Positions 15,926-24,124 of a DNA stretch of 59,639 nt are shown here, piece after piece. Source of the DNA: an uncultured Collinsella sp. Lineage in GTDB: Bacteria > Actinomycetota > Coriobacteriia > Coriobacteriales > Coriobacteriaceae. Within the stretch, counting starts at the first letter, position 1, and the number at the start of each line of letters is the position of its first letter. The notes beneath the pieces were generated by a model that ran no database searches, was not told the origin of the DNA, and saw only the letters and a list, made by a program, of their open reading frames with translations. A program made the translations under genes and the position numbers. The stretch spans positions 1 to 59,639 of the forward strand of contig UQMV01000010.1 in assembly GCA_900542315.1 (NCBI GenBank). The letters run 5' to 3'.

Positions 15926-16716
15926 TAGTCGCGGTAGAACGAGCCCATGTAGCGGATGTACTCGTCCTCGGTGTGGTTTGCCTTCCAGTCGTGGACGGAG
16001 TCCTTGTTGCGCTGGCCGGCGATGACGGAGAGCTCCTTACCCAGCTTCTCAAAGGCCTCGTCGACGCACTCCTCGGGGGTGAGGGCGATCTTCATGACGG
16101 CCTCGCCCTGCGGGCCGCCGGGGAGGTTGGACAGCAGACTGGGGGTTAGGGTGGTGCCGAGGGTGATGACCTCGACGTCGACGCCGGTGCCCTCGCACTC
16201 GCAGGCCACGGCCTCGGTCATCTTGAGGATGAAGGCCTTGCCCGCGCCGTACTGGCCGTTCCAGGGGCTGGAGCTGATGCCGGTCATCGACGAGACGTTG
16301 ATCACGGCGCCGCGGTCCTGGGCGGCAAAGATCCGCATGTAGTGGTGGAAGCACTTGAGGAAGGTCACGACGTTGACGTTGATCATGGCCTCGTGCTTCT
16401 CCCAGGGGGTGTCCTGGATCTTACCGAAGCTGTGCAGGCAGGCCACGTAGCTCATGAAGCCCATGTCCAGGCCCTCGGTCGCGGCGAAGACGGTCTCGGC
16501 AGCGCCGGGCTGGCTAAAGTCGGCGCGCACGACCTTGGTCTCCACGCCGTAGGTCTCGCGGATCTCGCCTGCGAGCACATTCAGCTTCTCCTCGCGACGG
16601 CCGACCATGACGACGTTCATGCCGCCGGCGGCGATCTTCTCGCAGAACGCCTTGCCGACGCCCTCGGTCGCGCCCAGGATCAGGCCCCACTCACCGTACT
16701 TTTCCCTCAGGTTCAT
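15925..16716 (-). CDS. NADPH-dependent 7beta-hydroxysteroid dehydrogenase (SDR family)
   Basis: Interconverts 7-oxo and 7beta-hydroxy bile acids, for example 7-oxolithocholate to ursodeoxycholate. 263 aa short-chain dehydrogenase with cofactor motif GATEGVG (15-21), Ser143 in INVSSMTG, Tyr156 and Lys160 in QYGAGK, and GRR at 39-41 after the second strand, favouring NADPH. From memory the whole sequence matches the C. aerofaciens 7beta-HSDH; I could not align it. ATG 16716 is preceded by GAGAGAGG; a longer frame (26 more residues) has no support. The gene is alone, with an IS30 remnant convergent at its end and no other bile-acid gene in view. Confidence 0.9.
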   Translation of the reverse strand: MNLREKYGEWGLILGATEGVGKAFCEKIAAGGMNVVMVGRREEKLNVLAGEIRETYGVETKVVRADFSQPGAAETVFAATEGLDMGFMSYVACLHSFGKIQDTPWEKHEAMINVNVVTFLKCFHHYMRIFAAQDRGAVINVSSMTGISSSPWNGQYGAGKAFILKMTEAVACECEGTGVDVEVITLGTTLTPSLLSNLPGGPQGEAVMKIALTPEECVDEAFEKLGKELSVIAGQRNKDSVHDWKANHTEDEYIRYMGSFYRD

Positions 16717-16957
16717 GCTGCATCCTCTCTCTCGATGCCCATGCGGGCACATCTCCTTTAGCGTGCGACCGCACAGCCGCACACGGTGCACCATTATGCG
16801 CTGAACAAGAGGGGAGCGTGTTCACGACTTTGCGAACGAGCCCGTAACAACGATGAACGGTGTCGGTCTATCACCGCGAAGAAACCCTTGCGGCATCGAG
16901 AGAGGAGGTGCTGGCAGGTGGAACCAAAAGGTGAACGCCGCCATCTCTAGCTCCACC

Positions 16958-17233
16958 TTATCGGGTTTCCCGTCGCAAGCGATGCTTCAAAGAGCTTGCG
17001 CAGCGAAACGTTGGCGAAGGTCCAGGACCACGCTTTGCTACTGCCCACTGTGACTCGGCCCTCGGCTCTGCGTAGAACTCGAAGCCGCTTTTGCAGTCGA
17101 TGCGATTGACCCCGTCGAGGTCGGTGAGGGTGTAGCTTTCGCCCTCTCCATCCTGGCTCGAGCGTCCCTTGCGCTCGAAAGCAAAGTGACTTGACGCGAA
17201 GAGCACCTCACCAGCGCCGTTATTTTTTGGCAT
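16958..17233 (-). CDS. Hypothetical protein fragment
   Basis: A 91-aa frame from ATG 17233 on the minus strand. The first ~60 residues (GAGEVLFASSHFAFERKG, then ESYTLTDLDGVNRIDCKSGF, FYAEPRAESQW) look protein-like. The rest is Arg/Pro-rich and may be out of frame. No ribosome site stands out and no family is recognised. Probably the 3' remnant of an acquired gene at the island's right edge. The rest of 16717-17316 holds nothing I can identify. Confidence 0.3.
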   Translation of the reverse strand: MPKNNGAGEVLFASSHFAFERKGRSSQDGEGESYTLTDLDGVNRIDCKSGFEFYAEPRAESQWAVAKRGPGPSPTFRCASSLKHRLRRETR

Positions 17234-17316
17234 CTTTGGGGGCTGATGTACACAAATGCGACTCCACGTGCCGACCAGCAACGTCCTCCACATGTCTGGA
17301 CTCTCTATGCTTGCGC

Positions 17317-17345
17317 TGGATAGACATCGCAGGAACGGGTATAGT
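17317..17345 (+). promoter_or_regulatory. Promoter for the CDP-alcohol phosphatidyltransferase gene
   Basis: TGGATA (17317-17322), 17 bases, TATAGT (17340-17345), about 37 bases before the GTG start. It marks the return to core genome after the island. Confidence 0.5.
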
Positions 17346-17381
17346 ATCGAAAGTTTTGTCGTTAACCAGCGGGGGAGTCCT

Positions 17382-18086
17382 GTGGGCATCAAAAAGAAGA
17401 TCAAAAAGGAGCTTATCGGCACTTCCGATTACCCGTCGAATAAGATCTTTACGATCTCCAATTTCATCACCTTTACGCGCCTGATCCTCACCCTGGTATT
17501 TCTGTACCTGTTTGTGACGGATAACAACCGCGTCATCGCCATCGCAATCTACGCCGTTGCCGCCTCCACCGACTGGATGGACGGCCAGATCGCCCGCATG
17601 ACTAAGACGGTCTCGTGGCTCGGCAAGGTCATGGATCCCATTTGCGACCGTGCGCTGCTGTTCACCGGCGTACTTGGACTGGTGGTTCGCGGAGAGCTGC
17701 CCATCTGGGTCTGCGTGCTCATTATTGGCCGCGACATCTATCTGGGCATCGGCACGCTTATCGTGCGTCATTATCACCGTCGCCCCATCGATGTCGTCTT
17801 TCCCGGAAAGATTGCCACTGCGCTGCTCATGACCGGCTTCTCGCTCATGCTACTCGGGTTCCCCGTTGTTGACGGCCTGCACCTTTTACCTTCAACCCTT
17901 ACGGCCTTCCCGGGCCTCAACGGAAGCTCGGTGCCCCTCGGCATCTTCTTTGTCTACGGTGGCGTGATCTTCTCCATGCTCACCGGAATCATCTATACGG
18001 TAAAGGGCGGCATGGCCATTAAAAATGCCGTCGCACATCCCGAGGACGAGGACATTGACTTTCTTAACCCCGAAATCGAAGACTGA
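17382..18086 (+). CDS. CDP-alcohol phosphatidyltransferase (PgsA-like)
   Basis: Integral membrane enzyme that condenses CDP-diacylglycerol with an alcohol phosphate. 234 aa. The family signature is visible as DWMDGQIARMTKTVSWLGKVMDPICD around residues 65-90, in the D-x2-DG-x2-AR-x8-G-x3-D-x3-D form. About six helices surround it. Start GTG 17382 was chosen because GGGGGAG lies just upstream and the preceding 42 codons overlap the promoter. A second enzyme of this family (38346-38984) is the better PgsA candidate, so this one may use another alcohol acceptor. Confidence 0.85.
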   Translation: MGIKKKIKKELIGTSDYPSNKIFTISNFITFTRLILTLVFLYLFVTDNNRVIAIAIYAVAASTDWMDGQIARMTKTVSWLGKVMDPICDRALLFTGVLGLVVRGELPIWVCVLIIGRDIYLGIGTLIVRHYHRRPIDVVFPGKIATALLMTGFSLMLLGFPVVDGLHLLPSTLTAFPGLNGSSVPLGIFFVYGGVIFSMLTGIIYTVKGGMAIKNAVAHPEDEDIDFLNPEIED

Positions 18087-18151
18087 TTCGTTGGGGTATG
18101 ATTACGTACAGTTCATTTTTTGCGGCATGTCCGCGTTAGTTAGGGGTAGTC

Positions 18152-18586
18152 ATGGATAACATGGTTAACAATACGCCTCAAAACGATAAGGCCGCCGACG
18201 CTACCTGCGTATTCCGGGTGCCTTCGAGCGATGTCACCGTTCCCGACCTTATGGCCAACGTGCGCATCACCGCTCCCGTCCTGTCCATCGTCAAGGGCCC
18301 GCAGACCGGTGCCGCCTTTGAGCTCGAGGACGACGTGACCACGATCGGGCGCGATCCGGCGAACGGCATTTTCCTCAACGATATGACCGTGTCACGCAGC
18401 CACGCGCGCATTATTCGTGAGGGCATGGGCGCTCGCATCGAGGACCTGGGCTCGCTCAATGGCACCTGGGTTGACGGTGCCATCGTCAATGCAGCCCCGC
18501 TGCACGACGGTTCTTCCGTCCAGATCGGTACGTTTACGCTCATCTACCACGAGAGCACGCCGGAGCGCATCGAAACCGGTGAGTAG
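18152..18586 (+). CDS. FHA-domain protein, GarA/OdhI-like
   Basis: 144 aa. Residues ~45-130 form an FHA domain with TIGRDPANGIFLND, TVSRSHARI and LGSLNGTWVDG, the phosphothreonine-binding loops. GarA/OdhI proteins control 2-oxoglutarate metabolism and are switched by N-terminal Thr phosphorylation in an ETTSVFR motif. Here the equivalent reads DATCVFR (around residue 21), keeping one Thr. The neighbour is a MerR regulator as in the mycobacterial Rv1827-Rv1828 pair. Confidence 0.88.
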   Translation: MDNMVNNTPQNDKAADATCVFRVPSSDVTVPDLMANVRITAPVLSIVKGPQTGAAFELEDDVTTIGRDPANGIFLNDMTVSRSHARIIREGMGARIEDLGSLNGTWVDGAIVNAAPLHDGSSVQIGTFTLIYHESTPERIETGE

Positions 18587-18589
18587 GGC

Positions 18590-19468
18590 ATGGCCGAACG
18601 CAACTATCTGAGTATCGGCCAAGTCGTCAACCTACTTCGAGGCGCATACCCCGATCTTTCGAACTCAAAAATTAGATTTCTAGAGGATGAGGGGCTCATT
18701 ACCCCTCATCGTACGCCTAAGGGATACCGTCAGTACTCCAAGGAGGACGTTGATCGCCTGGAGGTCATTCTGCACTTGCAGAAGACTCGCTACATGCCGC
18801 TCAACGTAATTAAGCAGCGCTTGGAAAACGCCACGGACCTGTCCACCCTCGCCTACGAGGTGGGCCTGCTGTCCGACGTTCCGCTTAAGACGGAACCCAA
18901 GGAGACTAAGCAAAAGCTACATCCCATCGAGACCATTCCCGATATGCTGGGCGTCGAGATTTCGTTTATCCGCTCGCTCGCCGAGAACGACCTCATTCGC
19001 ATCATCAAGAGTCCGCAGAATCGCGAGCTTGTCGATGGCCGCGATTTTCCGATCATCCGCTACTGCTCCGAGCTGTCACGCTTCCATATCGAGCCGCGCA
19101 ACCTGCGTCAGTACGTGTCTTCCGCCAACCGCGAGTCCTCGATGTTTGAGCAGGTGCTCGTGAGCATGCTCGGAATGGATACTTCCGATGACGAGCGCGA
19201 CGCCAAGCTCGAGCGTGCGTTTAAGAAGCTTCACGACCTGACGGAAGGTGTGCACACTGCGCTGCTCAAGAACCGCGTTTTTGAGTCGCTCAACGCCGTG
19301 GTCGAGGACGCCGACATCGATGCACTCGATGAGGAAATCACTCGCTCCGAGTCCACCAAGGCCAAAAACGAAGAGGCAGACGCGCCGGCTTCGCACGAGG
19401 ATTCTCTCGTAAAGCCGCTCAAGGTCGTCGCCCCTTCGCACTCCGGCACCGCCACCGCGGCCAAATAA
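18590..19468 (+). CDS. MerR-family regulator, FtsR-like
   Basis: 292 aa. The N-terminal MerR helix-turn-helix (residues ~6-75) includes LSIGQVVNLL, KIRFLEDEGLI and TPKGYRQYSKEDVDRLEVI. A second winged-helix-like region follows at ~110-160 and an acidic low-complexity tail ends the protein. The size and its place 3 bases after the FHA gene match actinobacterial Rv1828/FtsR, which activates ftsZ in corynebacteria. The target here is unknown. Confidence 0.85.
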   Translation: MAERNYLSIGQVVNLLRGAYPDLSNSKIRFLEDEGLITPHRTPKGYRQYSKEDVDRLEVILHLQKTRYMPLNVIKQRLENATDLSTLAYEVGLLSDVPLKTEPKETKQKLHPIETIPDMLGVEISFIRSLAENDLIRIIKSPQNRELVDGRDFPIIRYCSELSRFHIEPRNLRQYVSSANRESSMFEQVLVSMLGMDTSDDERDAKLERAFKKLHDLTEGVHTALLKNRVFESLNAVVEDADIDALDEEITRSESTKAKNEEADAPASHEDSLVKPLKVVAPSHSGTATAAK

Positions 19469-19508
19469 CCTCTGCCGCTTATCCGGCAACCCATTGAAAG
19501 GTCATGCA

Positions 19509-20039
19509 ATGTACGACTTCGAATCTCAAATCGTCGACATCCCCGACTATCCCGAGCCCGGAGTCATCTTTAAAGACATCACGCCGCTCTTTGGCAATCC
19601 CGAAGCGCTTAAAGCCATGACCGATGCCCTCGCCGAGCACTTTGCCGGCATGGGAATCACCAAGGTCGTGGGTCCCGAGGCTCGCGGCTTTATGGTTGGT
19701 GTACCGGTGGCTGTAGCCCTTGGCGCCGGCTTTGTTCCCGCACGTAAACCGGGCAAGCTGCCGCGCGAGACCGTAAGCCAGAGCTACGAGCTCGAGTACG
19801 GCACCGATTCAATTGAGATCCATGCCGACGCTATCAGCTCTAAAGATACCGTGTTGATTCTGGACGACTTAGTCGCGACGGGCGGAACCGTCGAGGCAAC
19901 AGGTAAACTGGTGCGAGATATGGGCGCAAAGCTTGTCGGTTACGGTTGTATCCTTGAGCTTGCGTTTCTCAACCCGCGCGAGAAGCTCACGCCGTCTGAT
20001 GACGATGTGGAGCTCTTTAGCCTGGTGACGGTGGACTAG
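19509..20039 (+). CDS. apt: Adenine phosphoribosyltransferase
   Basis: Purine salvage: adenine plus PRPP gives AMP. 176 aa with the N-terminal IVDIPDYPEPGVIFKDITPL, the GPEARGF motif, ARKPGKLP and the PRPP loop VLILDDLVATGGT. ATG 19509 is 7 bases after GAAAGG; the open frame reaches back to a TTG at 19494 that coincides with that site. Confidence 0.96.
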   Translation: MYDFESQIVDIPDYPEPGVIFKDITPLFGNPEALKAMTDALAEHFAGMGITKVVGPEARGFMVGVPVAVALGAGFVPARKPGKLPRETVSQSYELEYGTDSIEIHADAISSKDTVLILDDLVATGGTVEATGKLVRDMGAKLVGYGCILELAFLNPREKLTPSDDDVELFSLVTVD

Positions 20040-20071
20040 CCGTTACCCTTAGTTACTGGAAAGGAAGCTAC

Positions 20072-21199
20072 ATGCGCACAGCAAACACGCATAAAAACAT
20101 GGCACGCTGCGCTGCTACGGCAACCCTCGCTTGTGTTTTGGGCTTGGGCCTCGCGGCTCCTGCCTACGCCGATACCGCATCCGACCTTGCTGCTGCTCGT
20201 ACTAAGCTCGAGCAGATCGGTACCCAAACCCAGCAGATTTACGATGAGCTCGCCACGCAGACGCAGGCGCTCGATCAGACTGCTGGCGAGATCACGCAAA
20301 AGCAGCAGGAGATCGCCGATGGTCAGTCCAAGCTCTCGACCTATGTCGCCGGCGAGTACAAAACCGGCGGCCTGAGCCTACTTCAGGTTCTGACGGGTGT
20401 CGATGACCTGAGCGATATGCTCAACCGTCTGTTCTACTACGGCAAAGTTTCCGATAAGCAGGCTCAGACCATTCAAGAGGTCAAGGAGCTTAAGCAGCAG
20501 CTCACCGATAAGCAGGCCGAGCAGGAGAAGAACGTCGCCGCCACGCAAAAGAAGGTCGACGAGCTTAACGCTCAGCAGGCTGAAGCACAGAACGTCGTAA
20601 ACTCCCTGGATTCGCAGCTGCAGGCCGAGCTTGCCGCCGAGGCCGAGGCCAACGCCGCACTGCAGGCCGGCATCAACGCTAGTACCGCCGAGAAGGCCAC
20701 GGTGAGCAACGAGACTGCCGGTACGACCGAGAACACCAACAACGGTGGCCAGACCAGCAATAACAACAACCAGGGCGGCAACACTCCGGCTCCTACGCCG
20801 ACACCTGCTCCGACGCCGCAGCCCTCCACGCCTGCTCCGGCTCCGACGCCTTCTGCTCCGAGCCAGTCCGTTGATGGCGGTTCTGTTGTCTCGCGTGCAT
20901 ACAGCAAGCTTGGTTGCGCCTATTCCTGGGGCGGAATTGGCCCGAACAGCTTCGACTGCTCTGGTTTTGTTAGCTATTGCCTCACTGGTCGCTATTGCCG
21001 CCTGGGCACCACGGGTACCTTTATGGGCTGGACGCGTGTGTCCGATCCGCAGCCTGGTGACGTTGTGGTCAACTCGTACCATACCGGCATTTACATCGGT
21101 GGTGGTCAGATGATTCATGCTTCCGACTACAACACGGGTGTTATCATCAGCTCCGTTGCCGCCGGCATGAACAATAACTATATCTTCGTGCGTTACTAA
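20072..21199 (+). CDS. Secreted NlpC/P60 peptidoglycan endopeptidase with coiled coil
   Basis: 375 aa. A signal peptide (1-33, ending AAPAYADT) is followed by a long coiled coil (35-215, Q/K/E heptads with a GLSLLQVLTGVDDLSDML break). Next come an Asn/Gly stretch, a Pro/Thr linker of PTPTPAP repeats, and a C-terminal NlpC/P60 domain with catalytic Cys in FDCSGF, His in YHTGIYIG and a third polar residue in HASD. RipC/PcsB-like proteins of this plan cut D-iGlu-mDAP type bonds during cell separation, often regulated by FtsEX. No ftsEX is in view. Confidence 0.92.
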   Translation: MRTANTHKNMARCAATATLACVLGLGLAAPAYADTASDLAAARTKLEQIGTQTQQIYDELATQTQALDQTAGEITQKQQEIADGQSKLSTYVAGEYKTGGLSLLQVLTGVDDLSDMLNRLFYYGKVSDKQAQTIQEVKELKQQLTDKQAEQEKNVAATQKKVDELNAQQAEAQNVVNSLDSQLQAELAAEAEANAALQAGINASTAEKATVSNETAGTTENTNNGGQTSNNNNQGGNTPAPTPTPAPTPQPSTPAPAPTPSAPSQSVDGGSVVSRAYSKLGCAYSWGGIGPNSFDCSGFVSYCLTGRYCRLGTTGTFMGWTRVSDPQPGDVVVNSYHTGIYIGGGQMIHASDYNTGVIISSVAAGMNNNYIFVRY

Positions 21200-21221
21200 G
21201 TATTCAGATAAAGCAAACGGA

Positions 21222-21262
21222 TATGGACCTCATGGCTTTGAGTCATGGGGTCCATTCTTTTG
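21222..21262 (+). terminator. Terminator after the NlpC/P60 gene
   Basis: ATGGACC-CATG / CATG-GGTCCAT stem with one bulged base on each side, followed by TCTTTT. Confidence 0.8.
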
Positions 21263-21273
21263 CCATTCGTGCA

Positions 21274-21349
21274 GGCCGCTATCTAGTTTTGAATACTAGA
21301 TAGCGGCCCAATCGGTCTGCAAGAAGGCTATAATTGTTAGGGAACAATT
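21274..21349 (+). promoter_or_regulatory. degV control region: operator and promoter
   Basis: A perfect 14-bp inverted repeat, GGCCGCTATCTAGT / ACTAGATAGCGGCC around TTTGAAT, spans 21274-21308. A TATAAT -10 follows at 21329-21334 with no good -35 at the expected place, as in activated promoters. A second dyad AATTGTT-AGGG-AACAATT covers 21332-21349. The first dyad recurs upstream of the DUF1836 gene (see 22949-22980). Confidence 0.65.
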
Positions 21350-21363
21350 AGAAAGGACCCTCT

Positions 21364-22230
21364 ATGAGCTGGGCACTTATCTCCGATTCAAGCTGCAACC
21401 TCCGCGATTGGCAACCGACCGCGCTTCATACCACCTTTGCATTTGCACCCCTCAAAATTCGAGTGGGGGAGCGTGAATTCGTCGATGACCTTTCGCTCGA
21501 TGTTCATGAGCTCAACTGCGCTGTTCAGGCGGAGACGAACGCTTCTTCGAGCGCTTGTCCCAGCGTAGGGGAGTGGGCCGAGCTCTTCAAATTGGCAGAC
21601 AAGACCATCTGCATGCCGATCTCTGAGGGCGTGTCGGGCAGCTACAACGCGGCAGCCACGGCTCGCGATATGGTTCTTGCCGAGGAGCCCGACCGGCAGA
21701 TTCATCTAGTCAATTCACGCGCAGCTGGCGGCAAAATGGACCTCATTTTCTTGCTGTTCGACCGCTATCTTGCAAGCAATCCGGATGTCACATTCGAGGA
21801 CGCTTGCGCATACTTCGATAGCCTTGAACAGAACAGCAAAATCCTCTTCAGTTTGTGCAATTACGAAAACCTCGCCAAAGCCGGACGTATCCCTAAGGCA
21901 GCCGGCGTCATTGCCAACAAGCTCAATATCCGCATTTTGGGCACAGCGAGCGAGGCCGGTAAAATCGAACTCGTCGGGCACACGCGTGGCGAAAAGAAGA
22001 TGCTCAACAAGATCATCGATACCATGGAAGCCGAGGGTTTTACGGGCGGCGAGGTCGTCATTGATCACGTTGAGAACGAAGCTGGAGCCCAGGCGCTTAC
22101 TGACCGCATAGTCGAGCATTGGCCCGGCTCCAAGACCATCATCATGCCCTGCAACGGCCTGGATTCCTATTACGCCGAAATGCACGGCCTCATCATCGGC
22201 TACGGCATGGGCGTAGCTTCGGGCAAATAA
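21364..22230 (+). CDS. DegV family fatty-acid-binding protein
   Basis: 288 aa DegV fold. The N-terminal ISDSSCNL is the family's (I/V)TDSxxDL motif, followed by SVGEW, the PISEGVSGSYNAA motif, a SRAAGG stretch and the C-terminal ITHxGPGxxG-like region (NGLDSYYAEMHGLIIGYGM, variant). The family binds fatty acids and can hand them to acyl kinases (FakB). No fakA is in this window. AGAAAGG precedes the ATG. Confidence 0.92.
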   Translation: MSWALISDSSCNLRDWQPTALHTTFAFAPLKIRVGEREFVDDLSLDVHELNCAVQAETNASSSACPSVGEWAELFKLADKTICMPISEGVSGSYNAAATARDMVLAEEPDRQIHLVNSRAAGGKMDLIFLLFDRYLASNPDVTFEDACAYFDSLEQNSKILFSLCNYENLAKAGRIPKAAGVIANKLNIRILGTASEAGKIELVGHTRGEKKMLNKIIDTMEAEGFTGGEVVIDHVENEAGAQALTDRIVEHWPGSKTIIMPCNGLDSYYAEMHGLIIGYGMGVASGK

Positions 22231-22245
22231 AGTCCAACCAAGCAA

Positions 22246-22294
22246 AAAAACGGGCGGGACAAAGCGACAGATGGCTCTTTGTCCCGCCCGTTTT
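22246..22294. terminator. Bidirectional terminator between degV and DUF1836
   Basis: AAAACGGGCGGGACAAAG / CTTTGTCCCGCCCGTTTT, 18-bp stem with A run on one side and T run on the other, serving both convergent genes. Confidence 0.92.
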
Positions 22295-22303
22295 ATACGT
22301 CGG

Positions 22304-22915
22304 CTAGCTATTAAACCCGTTGAACTTGAGATAGCTCATCAAGTAAGCCTTCGAAACGAAGGACGATACCGCGCTGCGCACAAGCAGCGACTCACGCGTT
22401 ACCTGATGCGCCGTATCGGGAACCGGCGTCTGCTCGACGGAAAACGCCGAACGAATCGATGCCTCGAGCTGATCGACCACATAATCAAAGGCCGTCGGGG
22501 CATCGTAGCTCAAACGCTGAATGTTAAAGAGTGCCTGCACAGCAGCAATAGGTAGCACCTGCTTAAAGATGCAGATAGCGATCAGGCGGGCAATCTGCTC
22601 GCGGCCATATTGCTTTTTGACCGGAGCAGGCACCAGGCCAACCTTTACGTAGTTATTGATCATTGATGGCGTAATGATAGGCTGCTCAACGCAAAGGGAC
22701 AGCGGCTCCATCCACAGCGCAACATACTCAATGACCTGGTCGCGGTAGAGCGTCACATTGGGCAACTGGTCATAGCGCGGCAGACTCAACGTATTGAGTT
22801 TGCGTACGATATCGGACTGAATAAATGCATCGGGCAACACAGTGGGCTGAATATCCTCAGGCTTAATGCTGACCGACGAATCAGACATCGGAATAACGTG
22901 TTTAACGTGGTTCAT
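22304..22915 (-). CDS. DUF1836 (MerR-like winged-helix) regulator
   Basis: 203 aa. The middle carries the DUF1836 pattern: LSLPRYDQLPNVTLYRDQVI, PIITPSMINNYVKVGLVP and KKQYGREQIARLIAICIFKQ. The domain is MerR-related and often found beside degV genes. ATG 22915 follows GGAGG by 5-6 bases; the frame upstream lies in the operator and is not protein-like. It probably controls itself and degV through the shared dyad. Confidence 0.85.
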   Translation of the reverse strand: MNHVKHVIPMSDSSVSIKPEDIQPTVLPDAFIQSDIVRKLNTLSLPRYDQLPNVTLYRDQVIEYVALWMEPLSLCVEQPIITPSMINNYVKVGLVPAPVKKQYGREQIARLIAICIFKQVLPIAAVQALFNIQRLSYDAPTAFDYVVDQLEASIRSAFSVEQTPVPDTAHQVTRESLLVRSAVSSFVSKAYLMSYLKFNGFNS

Positions 22916-22948
22916 AAAGGTCCTCCGTTCATTTTCTATATTGTATTC

Positions 22949-22980
22949 TACGTTATCTAGTTTTGCATACCACATAGCCG
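22949..22980 (-). promoter_or_regulatory. Operator copy upstream of the DUF1836 gene
   Basis: On the plus strand TTATCTAGTTTTGCATAC (from about 22954) followed by CACATAGC matches the degV dyad TATCTAGTTTTGAATAC-TAGATAGC at nearly all positions. It lies 40-60 bases before the DUF1836 start, where an autoregulatory site is expected. Confidence 0.6.
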
Positions 22981-22984
22981 GCAA

Positions 22985-23026
22985 GAAAATTGGCGGGACA
23001 GTGCACTGATGCATCATCCCGCCATT
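22985..23026 (-). terminator. Terminator of trxB
   Basis: TGGCGGGA / TCCCGCCA stem followed on the minus strand by AATTTTC, 43 bases past the trxB stop. Confidence 0.75.
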
Positions 23027-23068
23027 TAGTTAATTGATAGCAACCTTACATAAGATATATTATCGTAC

Positions 23069-24007
23069 TTATCCACGGAGAAACGCGTATGCGCTCGTTG
23101 CTGCTATGGCTCCGTCCGAAACAGCGGTCACAACCTGGCGTAAACGTTTGGAACGGATATCGCCAGCGGCAAATAGACCTGGCGTGCAGGTCGCCATGGA
23201 ATCATCAGTAACAATACCGCCGTCCGGCGCCAGATCGACTAAATGCTCAACAAGCTCGGTATGGGGCTGCGTTCCGGTAAAGACAAAGATGCCAAACGAG
23301 CCGGGGTCAAATGACTCGGTATGAGTCTCGCCGGATGCATTGTCCTTAAAGGAAATCGTCGTTGGCATGGCTTCGCCCGATAGCTCCACAATACTAGTTT
23401 GGTACCTAACTGAAATATTGTCTTTTGCAAGAACTTTTTGAACAACACCATCGGGGGCACGGAACTGATCGCGGCGCAAAACGATGGTCACGCTGCTGGC
23501 AATTTCTGACAAGAACAGAGCTTCCTCGCAGGCAGCATTGCCGCCGCCGATGACAAAGACCTGCTTGCCGCGAAAGAACATGCCGTCGCACGTCGCGCAA
23601 TACGAAACGCCACGACCGCGATACGTATCCTCGCCAGCGAAACCTGCCGGACGCGGCGTGGCACCCATGCAAGCGATAACGCTCGAGGCCAGCGTATCGC
23701 CCATATCGTGATGCACCGTAAACAGCGCTGCATCGGCATCGTAGTCGACGCCCGTCACCATACTCCATTCAACCTGAGCCCCCAAGCCTTCAGCATGTTG
23801 TTGGAACCGCTCACCAAGTTCAGCACCACTCAGCAGCGGAATGCCCGGATAGTTCTCGACCTCATTGGTTGTGGCGATCTGCCCTCCCGACATGCCCTGT
23901 TCAATCACGGTCGTCGTTAGGCTGGAGCGCGCAGCGTAAATGGCGGCAGCATAGCCCGCGGGGCCGCCACCGATAATCGCAACATCGATCGGCTGATGGG
24001 TAGCCAT
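23069..24007 (-). CDS. trxB: Thioredoxin reductase
   Basis: Flavoprotein that reduces thioredoxin with NADPH. 312 aa, normal length: FAD motif GGGPAGYAAAIYAARS, MSGGQIATTNEVENYPG, redox pair YCATCDGMFF near 140, NAD(P) motif VIGGGNAACEEA and the C-terminal GLFAAGDIR. AGGAGGTCTCTTC precedes ATG 24007. It is divergent from the glycosyltransferase gene. No thioredoxin gene adjoins. Confidence 0.96.
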   Translation of the reverse strand: MATHQPIDVAIIGGGPAGYAAAIYAARSSLTTTVIEQGMSGGQIATTNEVENYPGIPLLSGAELGERFQQHAEGLGAQVEWSMVTGVDYDADAALFTVHHDMGDTLASSVIACMGATPRPAGFAGEDTYRGRGVSYCATCDGMFFRGKQVFVIGGGNAACEEALFLSEIASSVTIVLRRDQFRAPDGVVQKVLAKDNISVRYQTSIVELSGEAMPTTISFKDNASGETHTESFDPGSFGIFVFTGTQPHTELVEHLVDLAPDGGIVTDDSMATCTPGLFAAGDIRSKRLRQVVTAVSDGAIAATSAYAFLRG

Positions 24008-24124
24008 GAAGAGACCTCCTGTCGAAAGATTGGCGTTCTTTGCGCTCATACCCAAATTTACGTGGACATGACACTCATGCACTACAATGATAAATCGCAT
24101 ATCAAAGCTGAAGGGGAGTTATCG

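Noticed and set aside
17256..17381. Longer N-terminus for the CDP-alcohol phosphatidyltransferase
   Set aside because: The extra 42 codons overlap a good promoter and lack family-like sequence; a ribosome site precedes GTG 17382.
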